Assembly: GCF_018139145.2 (NCBI RefSeq)
Contig: NC_059475.1
Location: 10,898,437 to 10,962,436 of the forward strand
DNA from: Gymnogyps californianus
Taxonomy: Eukaryota > Chordata > Aves > Accipitriformes > Cathartidae
Length of the DNA stretch: 64,000 bases
Reading direction: 5' to 3'
Shown here: positions 1 to 10,400 of the stretch, one piece after another
How positions within the stretch are numbered: the stretch's first letter is position 1
Layout: the number at the start of each line of letters is the position of its first letter
Made by a program: the position numbers and the translations under genes
The notes under the pieces: generated by a model
What the model saw: only the letters and a program-made list of their open reading frames with translations
Told to the model about the DNA's origin: nothing
Database searches by the model: none

Positions 1-123
1 GGCTTTGAGCAACCTGATCTAGTGGAAGGAGTCCCTGCCCATGGCAGGGGGGTTGGAACTAGATGATCTCTAAGGTCCCTTCCAACCCAAACCATTCTAG
101 GATTCTGTGATACTATGATTCTA
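1..123 (+). mobile_element. CR1 LINE 3' end, cut by the window start
   Basis: The sequence begins inside a CR1 non-LTR retrotransposon and carries the hallmark 3' segment (ggttggaactagatgatct, aaggtcccttccaacccaaa). It ends in degenerate octamer units (attctagg, attctgtg, atactatg, attct). It is nearly identical to the end of the copy at 41852-42420, so both are one subfamily of similar age. It lies antisense to TEAD1. Confidence 0.95.
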
Positions 124-1598
124 CTTATCAAAGTGGTACCAGGCAGAGCAGAACCTTCAGGAGGGAGAAGAGTTATCAACAACCAGATACACAGAGATGT
201 TTTATACTTAAGGCTAAACATATATGGGTTTGGAAGACTTTTTAGCCTCAGTTGAAAATAAATTAAGGCTTATTCTCATTACAGACGGAAGGAAAATTTA
301 GCTATTAAAAAAGAAACATGCATCCTATTACTCATTTTTTACAAAGCATTTTCCTACAATATGGAATGCTGACTGGAGATCACGTATCACAACTGCTTAC
401 GTATGTATTGTGCTTCCTACGAAAAATGTAAAAAAAAATCCCAAAAACCCTAAACCCGATGATTTTCCCTCATATATAATCAGATAATAGGACATTGGGA
501 CTGGTGTTTGGTTTGGCTACAGGGAACGTTAGATATGGAGTAGCGGCTCTGTCCATCTCAGGAATTAATACATCACATTCAGTACACAATTCAAATCTTT
601 TTAAAGGAGAGTATAAATGGAAGAATTACCTGAAATGGGAGCTGTGACCGATGGCTGTATAGGATAGGCCTGCTGAACGAATGGCTTTACACTGGAATAA
701 AGAGTTACACAAAAATCATACACCATGCCATCCACAGTAAATTCCATTAGAGTCATATAGGATAAGAAAATACATGGTTAATGACCTTTACCTGCTAACA
801 TATCTCTTTCTTGCATAGCGTAGTTGACAGACAGACAGTAAAGAGGTAATAGAGAGAGAGGGGGATGAGAATTACACCCAACATCTTAAAGCGAGGAGCT
901 CATCTGCGCTCAGTCACGCAGCAGGAAACCTGACCCGCCCGTCGCAGCAGACATGGATGGTGACTGCTTTGACTCCCAATAAATCCAGAGGACACCGAAC
1001 TACAGGGGCACAGACTCCCATGGACCTCAAGGGAATAAGGTGGGGAGAAGCTGAAAAATAAGGCTGGGAAACATTACTCCAGAGACCACTGCAGGGCTGA
1101 AAATGTAACACCTCACAGAGGGGCAAAGGCTTCCTTCTCCATATGGTGCTGTTGCTACCACAGTGCCAAAGGCTGGTAACCCCAATGACCCCTAACGGGC
1201 CTCATGCAGTCATCTCCTGTCCTTCAAGAAAATATGTCCCCCTTGCCTCCAGTATTGCTCATATATTTAAAAGAAGATGGAAGTATTTGTGCTGGAAACA
1301 TATTCACAGGCAAAACCTTACCAGCTGCTTCCCTGGCATTATCATTGCATCTCACCATGCAATGGGAGAAAAAGGAGTGTGCCCGTTAGGTATTCAGTCT
1401 CAGCTTTGAGGTCAGGGATCCCTTATAACTTTTTGAATGTGAGTTCACATCATTGTAAAGGCTCTTGCTTTACCTACAACTATCTTTTCCTCCTTTTTAG
1501 AAAAATTTGCAAGTTCTTGCCTCATTGATATCCTCTGGCAGCAAAGTGCACAAGCCAGACCATTGCATATAGAAGCATATTTTAATTTTCAGACTTAC
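1..1598 (-). other. TEAD1: TEAD1 intron after the FWPGMIQ exon (truncated by the window)
   Basis: The donor gtaagt lies at 1598-1593 and the acceptor is beyond position 1. No further TEAD1 exon could be read on the minus strand. I looked for the VKPFVQQ and later YAP-binding-domain codons. The first 123 bases are a CR1 3' end. A short GA run, (AG)n then GGGG, is at about 851-866. The short open frames on both strands at 914-1680 resemble nothing I recognise and are treated as chance. Confidence 0.8.
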
Positions 1599-1645
1599 TC
1601 TTGTGAGGATCCAGGCTGCCCCGTTTGAATCATGCCCGGCCAAAA
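1599..1645 (-). CDS. TEAD1: TEAD1 short exon encoding FWPGMIQTGQPGSSQ
   Basis: This is a 47-nt exon on the minus strand. The acceptor is tttttcctctttcag and the donor is gtaagt at 1598-1593. It encodes FWPGMIQTGQPGSSQ and the first two bases of the following aspartate codon, matching about residues 156-171 of human TEAD1, just before the proline-rich stretch leading into the YAP-binding domain. The next exon (VKPFVQQ in human) is not found between 1598 and 1, so the window ends inside the following intron. This is the last TEAD1 exon visible here. Confidence 0.96.
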
Positions 1646-1836
1646 CTGAAAGAGGAAAAACAAACAAACAGACCCACAATTGTTTTCTTTGTTGAAAGAT
1701 TTTGGTTATTTCTGAACAAGCATGATTCCTTTTGCAAACACAAGTGAAAGCATTAATCCATTCATTCAGCCTTAGTTTTCTACTGAATATTGTTAGAGAA
1801 TACAGGGATTTTTTTGGGACTCAGCTAACAACTTAC
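1646..1836 (-). other. TEAD1: Short TEAD1 intron (191 bp)
   Basis: This is a GT-AG intron between the DQTAKDKAL and FWPGMIQ exons, with donor gtaagt at 1836 and acceptor AG at 1647-1646. The sense strand has a good pyrimidine tract (gtttgtttttcctctttcag). No repeat was seen. Confidence 0.9.
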
Positions 1837-1971
1837 CCCAGGTGCCCCAGGAAATGTAGGACGGGGAATTCCTGGCAGGCCCAGCTTGTTGTGAATAGCA
1901 GTAGCTGAGACTATCTGAGCTGATGACATTGCTGCCATGTGCTGGAGTGCTTTGTCCTTTGCTGTCTGATC
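1837..1971 (-). CDS. TEAD1: TEAD1 linker exon (DQTAKDKAL to PGAPG)
   Basis: This 135-nt, phase-0 exon encodes 45 residues beginning DQTAKDKALQHMAAMSSAQI and ending TFPGAPG. The match to about residues 111-155 of human TEAD1 is essentially complete as far as I can recall, and this segment separates TEAD1 from its paralogues. It is the flexible linker between the TEA DNA-binding domain and the carboxy-terminal YAP/TAZ/VGLL-binding domain. The donor is a consensus gtaagt (1836-1831). The acceptor (gtcatgttaaag) has a poor pyrimidine tract, so its recognition probably relies on exonic enhancers or the strong donor. The next exon, FWPGMIQ, follows 191 nt downstream. Confidence 0.97.
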
Positions 1972-3165
1972 CTTTAACATGACAATTACATGGAGTCTTA
2001 AAACATTTGGCACAACAAATGATGTTAAGTAACTGCAGCTACAAGCACATAACTAAAAACTTTAAAAGCCACACAGAAAATGCAAAATAGCAAACCATGC
2101 AGGAAAAAAAAAATACAGCACAGAGGCTAACACTCAAACTACCTCAAGGCAAAACCTCCTCTCAGACATGCATGGTAGACCTGAATTCTCATAGTCTGCT
2201 CTGCCAACACGCAGGAAGCTCTGGGAGAACAAACTACTGCCCACTTGTTTATCTGGGCAAATTCTACTGATTTTAAATCAGGCTGGACTAAACACGGTCT
2301 GCTACTAAGGCTCTGCCTGCAGGACAGGGAGCACCGAGATTTGAGCTCTATCATTTAGATCTAAGAGAAGTTTGCCTTTCATATTACACTGTAAAATGAG
2401 AACACAGAACTGCGACTGACTTGCAAACAATGACAGATTTTTCTTCATGCTTACAGGTTTAGAAACATTTTTGATTCTGTTTCACGAAAATTGTTTTAAA
2501 ACTTCGATCACAAAAATGTAAATAACATTTTAAATTTCCAATTGTGGTATTTTACTGATTTACAGTGTTCCCAAAGAAAACAATCAGCCATAAAATTTCT
2601 GCTGTTTTCAAGCATAGAGGAACAAGTTTAGGAAAAGATGGGTTGCTATCGATTACTTGTATTAGAGCAGCGCTTGGAGTCCTAGTCACTGCCAATCACG
2701 TATGATCACAGAATAGAAAAGGAAAGCCTCTTAATGCAACAGAGTTAACTAAGTGGATATCTTAGGTCAGGTAAAATAAGTAAACAACAAACTGTTACTA
2801 TCTGGTAAAGTGGGGTTCCTCATCCAGAAGTACTGTATTAATAAGAGCTAATATTTAGGTACGTGACTTAGAATGAAGGAACACAAGCAGTATTAGGCAA
2901 GGAATTTTTTTGTTTTTTTCTGGTTTTATTTTACAAGCAAAGTAGCAAGCATGCTGGCAAGAGATGCATGCTCTTATATATGATATATGACTTTGCACAT
3001 ATGCTCCCTCTAAAGCTTGTATGTAGTAGTACTATAGGTGAGCAGTTTCTTCCTTTGAATAGCTCCTTTAGAAACAGCACAGGCTGAAAGTACAGGAAAA
3101 GCTAGCCAAAAATTCTGCCAAGCACAGCTAAGGTACATAATACTTGGTTTAGTTAAAATACTTAC
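1972..3165 (-). other. TEAD1: TEAD1 intron between the VTSM microexon and the DQTAKDKAL exon
   Basis: This is a 1194-bp GT-AG intron, AT-rich and with no recognisable repeat. Two palindromic gcatgc blocks at 2949-2954 and 2966-2971 give GCATG cores on the transcribed-sense strand. The small open frame at 2139-2354 is not supported as a gene. Confidence 0.8.
2949..2971 (-). promoter_or_regulatory. Candidate RBFOX-binding cluster downstream of the microexon
   Basis: Two GCATG cores on the sense strand (complement of 2950-2954 and 2967-2971) lie about 195-215 nt downstream of the microexon donor. RBFOX proteins bind (U)GCAUG and usually promote inclusion from downstream intronic sites. Neither site is the full UGCAUG hexamer, so this is a weak prediction. 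Confidence 0.35.
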
Positions 3166-3177
3166 CATGCTTGTTAC
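3166..3177 (-). CDS. TEAD1: TEAD1 12-nt microexon encoding VTSM
   Basis: The sense strand shows ...tgtatccag, then GTAACAAGCATG, then gtaagtatttt: a 12-nt exon with perfect AG and GTAAGT boundaries encoding Val-Thr-Ser-Met in phase 0. It lies between the recognition-helix exons and the DQTAKDKAL exon, exactly where a four-residue VTSM insertion has been seen in vertebrate TEF-1/TEAD1 isoforms (recalled, not verified). It adds four residues just after the TEA domain, at the junction with the linker, without changing the frame. The exon's last bases contain GCATG, the RBFOX core, running up to the donor, and two further GCATG cores occur about 195-215 nt downstream. It is far too short to be found by open-frame scanning. 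The position, phase and splice-site agreement make a chance match unlikely. Confidence 0.85.
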
Positions 3178-3454
3178 CTGGATACAACAACAAACAGTTT
3201 ATTAAAATGCTTGTGTAGAATAGCAGATTCTTAGCAAAATACGAACAAGATAGTAAGAGACAAAGGAAGAGCAGTTTGCTCAACATTAAATATCAGCTTT
3301 AAACAAATGCATTATTTTCACCTAGGGACTGATTCATTAAAAAAAGGATAAAAAACTAACAACAAAACACTGGGGGGAAATAACCCCCACCTCCCTGTGT
3401 GAAAGCTGCAGATACTGAATGAAGGGGATTGTGCTGAGCTTGTTTCCCTGAGCT

Positions 3455-3790
3455 GTGCAAGGAGCCCCTGCGGGCACCTCTGTGGGATGCAGCCTGGGAG
3501 AGCGGCAGGTGGAGCAGGGGAGTAGCTGTTCCAGCAGCGTCCCCCCTCTGCACCTCACAGGATGCGAGCCTGAAGTGCAATCCGCTGCGGTGTTGCCTGC
3601 AGCAGCATTAACACCTGCAGACTCACCCGCGCTGCCTCCCGCGCAGCGGCACCGGACACTGCTTTCTGGCCTGTCTAAGCCTCGGGACTGCCTCGCCACA
3701 GCTGATAGTGCATCTACGGAGCAGCTTCTGCCCTGTTGCTGTGTGGTGGGTGGGAGGCAGAGGGACACGGTATCCATCAGTGCGTGAACA
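3455..3790. promoter_or_regulatory. CpG-dense intronic patch
   Basis: The stretch is markedly richer in G+C and CpG than its flanks. By eye there are about 12 CpG dinucleotides between 3541 and 3720, including two CGCG cores. It begins about 280 bp upstream, in gene sense, of the VTSM microexon. Long frames open on both strands (minus 3891-3337, plus 3455-3787) are expected from GC-rich sequence and match no family I know. It could be an intragenic CpG island, an alternative promoter or enhancer, or simply a GC-rich repeat remnant. Confidence 0.35.
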
Positions 3791-6017
3791 AAACTTGGTT
3801 GTTTCTCCAACTTGTAGCTTTCCCATATACCCACAACCAATTCACTGGGTAAGAGCCGGAATTCAGCTTTGGCTCTGACAGCTACTGGCACTTACCTCTA
3901 CCTGCCCCAGGGTAGGAGGGTGTGCACAGGAGGTTTGCGCACACCATGTTTTACTGGCTGCTTTTGGATGTCTGCAGACCACTGGGCTAAAAAATGCTTT
4001 GGTGGGTGCTAAGAAGCGGCAGTATCCTGAGATTCATGCAGCTCTCCAGACAGCCGACCCCTCTATCCTCTTGCACAGTAAGAAGGACCCTCCATCATGA
4101 AAACATGAAAATGAGGAGATGTCCTTAAGCAAGATGGAGACGCTAGCCCCACCAGGCTTTTCTGTTCCTTTTCCCCCCTTTTTTTGTTAGGTGAGCTGGC
4201 TTGGAAATGCCAAACTATACAAGTCTCACCTGCAGTCTGCTGAATCATAACAAAAACAAACATACAAGGGATCCATATCCTGTGTGTGAAATGTATGATT
4301 CAAGAGACATGTGTGCCTCTGGGTCCTAGTAACCTCCAAAATTACGTGAGTGCTGCTTTTGTGACTACCTTGTTATTCTCCAGAACTGCTGCGGCACTAC
4401 AGCCTCCTCTCCTGCACTGCCTCCTGGCTGCAACCAGCCACGCCAGTGCCACCACATGAAGGTGCAGCCAGTGCCTGCGCTCCTGCCAAGTTCCCAAACT
4501 CATACTGTTCTGCTGCAATAATGGCCTTACTATTAGGTGGATCTAAACTAAAGGAGAATGTAGAAGTAAAAGCTTTGTTAGGGATATAAAAGTCCACACC
4601 TGGGAGTTGCATGAGCCCAGGGTAAATTATATATCTATGACATAGTTCATCTTGCCTCGCTTTAGCCATCTAAAGCCTCCAGTCTAAGGCTAGCTAACCC
4701 CCTGCTATTCGTAGTGCAGTAAGCACCTACAGGACACAATGTATTTCTTCCTTACCAGGCATGGAAACCAACTGGAGCGCATTACTTTCTGTAATGTTAT
4801 TGCTGTCCAAGGACTAGAATAGGAGCCTGGACACCCAGCTTCTACCTGGCAACAGTCATGGCAGGTAAATCCCACCATAACAGATGAACTAAAAGAAAAA
4901 TTTTCGAAGATTTACACTTCCTTTAAGACCTTCTGTTCACAGAAGGAAGGACACTTAGACTGTCCTGTGGAGCTCTTAGCCGCCATTAGCAGTGAGTTTG
5001 ATGATCCTGAATTTTAGGAGCAGTGACAGGGATTTTTGGAGGGAGAAAACATCTTTTGTTTCATGACATGAGAAGGGATGTGCCTTCCTTCTTGCTAATT
5101 GCTGCTTTTCACCCTAGAATGTTCTGCATTTTGTGGTGGCCATTCATCCCATCCTCTTTGAGGATTACATTTTCAGGAGGATGGAGAGAAAGCAAAAATA
5201 TTTAGGATGACAGCTCAGAAATACAGCCCTTGCAATAGGGCTAGTCTTGAGGAGTTTCAATGACTCCTACAAAGTTTCCCAATGATGACAAATCTGCCAG
5301 CTCCATTGGACATCAGCAGACTCAGGACAACACACATCAACGGGAAGTTTCACCTTTTGCAGGCTTAGGAACCTCTGCATAGTTGGAAGATCAGTTTTTC
5401 TCAAAGTAATTGTAACTTCACATTCAAACATGAAAGAAATCAAATTCAAAATCAAATACAAATACATAAGAAGTCCTGACTTCCATTGGCAAAAGAGCAC
5501 CTTCAGCTCCAGGAACGTTTTGGAGAGCTGCAAGGTGGTGGCTTATGCTTGTATAATCAGGCAGACTTCATAGTCTTCAAAAACAAATGGGAAAACCACA
5601 TTTTAAAGCTGTTTATTTAAATTGAAATATTAGCTTGTCTGGCACTTAAAAAAACAAGTATATGTTGGGGTTTTTTTTATGCCGTAATGGAGAGCACTTG
5701 TAACCAGGAGGGAATGAGTCTTTCTACCTATCACTGCAACGCGGCCACTTCTGGGATGAAACTTGGTAACTGATTAATAACACACAATGGTATTACATCA
5801 CAGTTTAGGCAGCAAGAGAAGTAATATATCCAATTAAAACGGCAGGGGTAATTTAAACAGGCAGATTACAGTAATTACCCAGGCTGGAATTTGGCCAGGA
5901 CAAATGGGTTAACACCCCTACTCTAAACAGGAACGTTGTGGGATTTTTAATGACCGCAAATAGTTAAGACTTTGATTTCCTATCTTGTCCAAGACAGAAA
6001 GGGTTTGGTTTTGCTCT

Positions 6018-6105
6018 CACTTGTGCTGCTGTGTAAAGCTGGAATAAATCCTTTCGGGTCAATGAGGTTTACGCTGATGTACGTAAAATAAAAGTTTGGC
6101 CCAGC
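6018..6105. repeat. Old sauropsid palindromic repeat fragment
   Basis: The stretch reads gtgtaaagctggaataaatc, then gggtcaatgaggtttacgct, then a degraded agtttggccc end. This is the pattern (gtgtaaat...agtaactccattgaagtcaatggagttacgctgatttacac...tggccc in outline) of an abundant palindromic element I remember from turtle, crocodile and bird introns. The family name is not certain. It is strongly diverged, so probably very old. Confidence 0.5.
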
Positions 6106-8134
6106 GTGCTGCAGAGTCCCATGCTGAGGTTCAGCAGAGACTTGGGGGGACAGTATCTCCTACTAAATCATTAAATCCTGCTGGAGCTTAAGGTATTCCT
6201 TGGATAGGTCCCATCTGGCCCTGACCTGGCTTGACCCTATTTTATTTATGAGCTCTGATGGGATTGCTGCTGCCCAGGAATGACACTGTAGTAAGTAACA
6301 GACTGCACTCTTAGACTGCTGCCTTCCCCTCCCCTTATAAAAGTCTTCTGTGCTGTGGTACGTAATTAGTAATGAATGTTACCGAGATGGATTTAGAGTA
6401 CAATCCGTGGAAATCTGGTCTGGTTCCACTAAACCCCTAAAATATCATCACTGTAATGGAGATCAGGATCTGCCTCATGTTTTAGCTGACTGTTTCTGGC
6501 TGCATTTGCAAACACTTTGTTTTTGGAAGGCGTAAGCGCTAAGAATCTAGTGCAAGGAGACTATATAACTTTTAATGAATCAGGCCCTTGAGGTTTACTT
6601 TTCACCCATTAGTTTTGGAATGCAAAATACATAGTTAAATTAGATAATAATAATTCTGCAGTATCATCCAATTATAAATCTTAATATCTATAAAAGCCCC
6701 ACATGAAACAAGAGTTCTACATGACAAGCACAAAAGGATTTGTGCTTGACTTTCTTTTAATCCAACATAAACAGAAGAATAATTCAATCAATCAGTTCAA
6801 ACAAGTTCTACAGCAAAAAATAAAAACTGTTATCCTAGGATGATAAATGGGGCTTTGAATACCATGTTATCTATGACTTTGGGAGAAAAATATCTAAGAC
6901 AATATGAGGAAAAGTAAGCACAACAGAACACTATTAATTCAAGAAGCCCTAAAACCTGTACCAATATTTAAAATACAAAACTTTTCTTGTAAGGAAAAAA
7001 AAAATTACATAAGAGAAGAAACAACAATTTGCTCACAAAATGGATATTACAGTAACACTAACATAAAATAGATTCCTAATAAGCAATTTTGCAGATGTTA
7101 TTTCTGCTCAGATCTTGTATTGATTCAAATAACCTTTGCAATAATTAGCTGTAGCTCAAAAAAGATAAACAAATCATGAAAATATACAATTGTTCTGGAC
7201 AAAAGATAGAGAGCACTTCAGTGTTTCTAGCCCTGATCTCCAATTTGCTTATTATTAGAGAAGACAGGAGTAAATACAAAAGCTGGCTATTTCAGCCAGG
7301 CAATAGCTAATGCCAAGAAGAGAATGCGCATTCAAAGCTGTCCCAACTTGCTGCCTAATGAGTAGCAATTAATCCATCTTATTGTATTTCAAAATGCTGA
7401 AGACTCCATTCACATCAAAGGGAATTTTCAAGGCTTTTATCATTGTTCATTTAAAAAGTATAGAGCTATCTTTAGCATTTTATAATTGACAACAATATTT
7501 TCTTTTTATCCCTCAATGCAGAATGTAGAATAATGGATTTTAAAACATGTAATATATGTGAACTGTAGGCATTTTAATGTTTCTTTTTGTCTCTGTCTAA
7601 TTAATCTTACACTATGAAAAAATATCTGAAATGAAAGTCTAAGATAGATGTATATCCTGCTGTGAAGACCTTTACTCTCTATTTATGCACAACTTCCAAT
7701 CCATCTTTTCTCCTGAATGGACAGAGGTGACTTTGGCTCCCTGGCAGTGCAAAGGTGGGAAATGCTGCAACCTAACACTATGGACTGGTGTATTTGACAT
7801 GGAAATACAACATTAGAGCGTAAAAATTCTGCTTTGCCTCCTCCAGTCTCTGCATGAGAGGAAATGTCATGAAGAGGAGCCGCCTTTTAGATCTGTCTCC
7901 AAGGACAGCTTTATGTCAGCCTCTCTTTCCATTTTCATTAGATGAAATTTCTCTAACTTCAGGAAGATTTTAATAACCTCAGAAAATTAAGATTAAAATC
8001 TCTAAACCAGGAGTATTTTCCTGCTGTAAAAAGAATTAAAATGTACATCCCTGGAAGGGCTGATGGGACATTCTCTACTGGTGGTCTTGAAATGCAGCAA
8101 TAGCATTTACAGGTGAAACTTCTTTTTCTTGCAG

Positions 8135-8224
8135 GCTAAGGATCCATCCGTCCAGAGCGACTGTAGGCACTTATCCTCAAAGAAGAGGGACTTTGCTGGA
8201 CCAAGCAGACTTTATGTCACACAG
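8135..8224 (+). other. Exon-like block antisense to TEAD1 (90 nt)
   Basis: The plus strand shows a good acceptor (cttctttttcttgcag, AG at 8133-8134) and, 90 nt later, a donor (CACACAG followed by gtgaga at 8225). The block is open in the first frame (AKDPSVQSDCRHLSSKKRDF and ten more codons) and is a multiple of three. No partner exon was found and I do not recognise the peptide. It could be an exon of an antisense noncoding RNA or a chance pseudoexon. Confidence 0.25.
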
Positions 8225-9127
8225 GTGAGATTTCAATCTATTAGGTAAGCTTCAGTAATACTCTATCCAACGCCACGGGTGCATACAGCTCTGAAATCCT
8301 TCCATCCATTTGGATTTTTGCAGAAGATAAACACAAGAAGACTTGCCCAAGTCCTCTCCTCGCCATGAACAGGATTCAGACCAAGGCGAGACAGAAAGAT
8401 CTGTTGGTATAAAATAAACTCAGCAGGTACTTGGGGAACTAGAGTTATTTGTTATGCCCTTCATCAAAGTAAAAGACCAGGAACTGAGGTCAATGGGACA
8501 GATCGGCCACATTCCGAAAGATTGATAAGAAAAGGCATTATGAAGAAAACTGCTGGCAACATATGTCAGCTGGGGGACAAAAGCCTCCACACCGTGCCTC
8601 TGCAATCCTCAAGAGCCTGTCCATGATTATTTCAGCTAAAGCAGCTCTGGCACACAGGGAATGACCAGCTTCTCTGCAATACCCTGCCTCGTGTACACAT
8701 GGGAGGTGCGCAGAGAGCATGTCTGGTGGCAAAGAGAAAGAAACATGGAGATGGAGATGGCCTCAGATCAGAGCTGACTGAACTCATAGCTATGGACTGG
8801 AATGAAGGATCTCTGCATTAATCCACAGAGTGCTCTCCCCTCACGCTGTAGGTAGGTGTGCTGGTTTTGGCTGGGATAGAGTTAATTTTCTTCATAGTAG
8901 CTGGTATGGGGCTATGTTTTGGATTTGTGCTGAAAACAGTGTTGATAATACAGGGATGTTTTCATTATTGCTGAGCAGTGCTTACACAGAGTCAAGGCCT
9001 TTTCTGCTCCTCACACCACCCCACCAGCAAGGAGGCTGGGGGTGCACGAGAAGTTGGGAGGGGACACAGCTGGGACAGCTGACCCCAACCGACCAAAGGG
9101 ATATTCCAGACCATAGGACGTCATGCT

Positions 9128-9140
9128 CAGCATATAAAGC
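9128..9140 (+). promoter_or_regulatory. LTR core promoter (TATA-like box)
   Basis: Within the solo LTR, catataaagc follows a U3-like segment and precedes the polyadenylation signal by about 185 bp. It would drive transcription rightward, antisense to TEAD1, if still active. Confidence 0.5.
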
Positions 9141-9319
9141 TGGGGGAAGAAGAAGGAAAGGGGGGACATTTGGAGTAATGGCATTTGTCTTCCCAAGTAA
9201 CTGTTACGTGTGATGGAGCCCTGCTTTCCTGGAAATGGCTGAACACCTGCCTGCCGATGGGAAGTAGTGAATTAATTCCTTGTTTTGCTGGGCTTCTGTG
9301 CGGGGCTTTTGCTTTACCT

Positions 9320-9325
9320 ATTAAA
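9320..9325 (+). terminator. LTR polyadenylation signal (attaaa)
   Basis: The attaaa hexamer is in the R/U5 part of the solo LTR, with T-rich sequence downstream. It works only on plus-strand transcripts, so it should not truncate TEAD1 RNA. Confidence 0.5.
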
Positions 9326-10079
9326 CTGTCTTTATCTCAACCCACGAGTTTTCTCACTTTTACTCTTCCGATTCTCTCCCCCATCCCAACTGGGGGGGAG
9401 TGAGTGAGCAACTGCATGGTGCTTAGTTGCCAGCTGAGGTTAAACCACAACAGTAGGAAACTTGATGTCAGATGCATGTCTTTTTTTTAAGTAGTAACTG
9501 CTCCCCTAGATGCCACCAATCACAGGTTTTACAGAGTAATTGCAAGTGCCAGCTCATTGTTAAAAGGGCGAGATTGGCCCAGGTCGGAAGCAGTGCTTCC
9601 CTTGGCTATCTTCTTCTTGGTCACCCCTTCACCAGGAAACACAGGCAGCACCCGCTCCAGGAGAACGAGAGCCCATCATCTTCCTGAGGAGGCTGATGGG
9701 CTGCTGCCAAAATTGCCCCCATTGAAACAATGGGCACTCATAGATGCCAAAATATATTCACCTTGTCTTCCTTTCACATCAGTGATGTCCTTCTCAGGCA
9801 GTTTTCAAAGGACACTGGACCATACAGATGGTTCAATACAGGAATAATAAGAAAAATGGGCAGTAGCACTAACAAAATGTCTGGAGGAGCGAGGTTCCAT
9901 CTTGGGTCCAAAACCAGCGGGTTCTCCCACTTCCAGGGAGTAATTGCAGCTCCCTGGCAGAAAAAGCGAGTGCTCTCTTTCTCATAAAGGCAGATCCCTT
10001 ACGGCATCTTCTTGCATCAAAGTTTCATCTCTTCCATGTGGGGAGAAAAAGGTCTGTGGAAGCCTGCAACTTCTCCAGA

Positions 10080-10400
10080 AGGGGCCTGTGCAAGGGGGCA
10101 GATGTGCCATTGCACCTCGTTCCCTGAGACCAAGAATGGCAAGGAAAAGAGGAGGGAGATGGGGAAAGCCTGGCTCCTCCGCCCTTTCTGGGCACCCTTC
10201 AGGCTGGGGGCCGTGGAGGAGTCACCAGGGCTGTGTTGGGGCTCCTGGGGGAGCTAAAACCTGGGGGCAGCATGAGTAACCGGGAGGAGGGGCAGGAGGA
10301 GCAGCCCGGGACCCACTTGCCAGGAAGACCTGCTGGGGAAGGGCTGGGGCAGCTTTTGCCGTCAGTGATGCCTGGAGGGCAGCAAGGCCAGGGGCCGGCA
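10080..10400. other. G-rich, GC-rich intronic stretch
   Basis: Purine- and G-rich on the plus strand (runs such as ccgggaggaggggcaggagg). Overlapping long frames on both strands (plus 9944-10279, minus 10506-10222) are composition effects. I recognise no domain and no splice structure. Confidence 0.4.

Larger units (their letters stand above)
8857..9452 (+). mobile_element. Solo LTR of an endogenous retrovirus, 596 bp, with 5-bp target duplication
   Basis: The element begins TGTGCTGG and ends CCACAACA (TG...CA), flanked by the direct repeat gtagg at 8852-8856 and 9453-9457. Inside, in order, are a TATA-like catataaag at 9131, a likely transcription start region, and an attaaa polyadenylation signal at 9320-9325, all reading on the plus strand. 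No gag, pol or env lies next to it, so recombination between two LTRs probably removed the provirus. The 5-bp duplication suggests an ERVL-type integrase, while ERV1 typically gives 4 and ERVK 6. LTRs of this kind are frequent in neoavian genomes (recalled). It is antisense to TEAD1. Frames inside it (8830-9403) are not genes. Confidence 0.92.

Noticed and set aside
3337..3891. 184-codon open frame on the minus strand
   Set aside because: It lies in the CpG-rich patch, where stop codons are rare. The peptide has no recognisable domain, and plus-strand frames are open across the same bases.
6612..6630. GGAATG next to an octamer-like ATGCAAAA, a possible TEAD/POU composite site
   Set aside because: Such short motifs occur often by chance in 64 kb, and there is no conservation or clustering evidence here.
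8830..9213. 127-codon plus-strand frame
   Set aside because: It spans the LTR boundary and its promoter region, so it is not a retroviral gene or a host exon.
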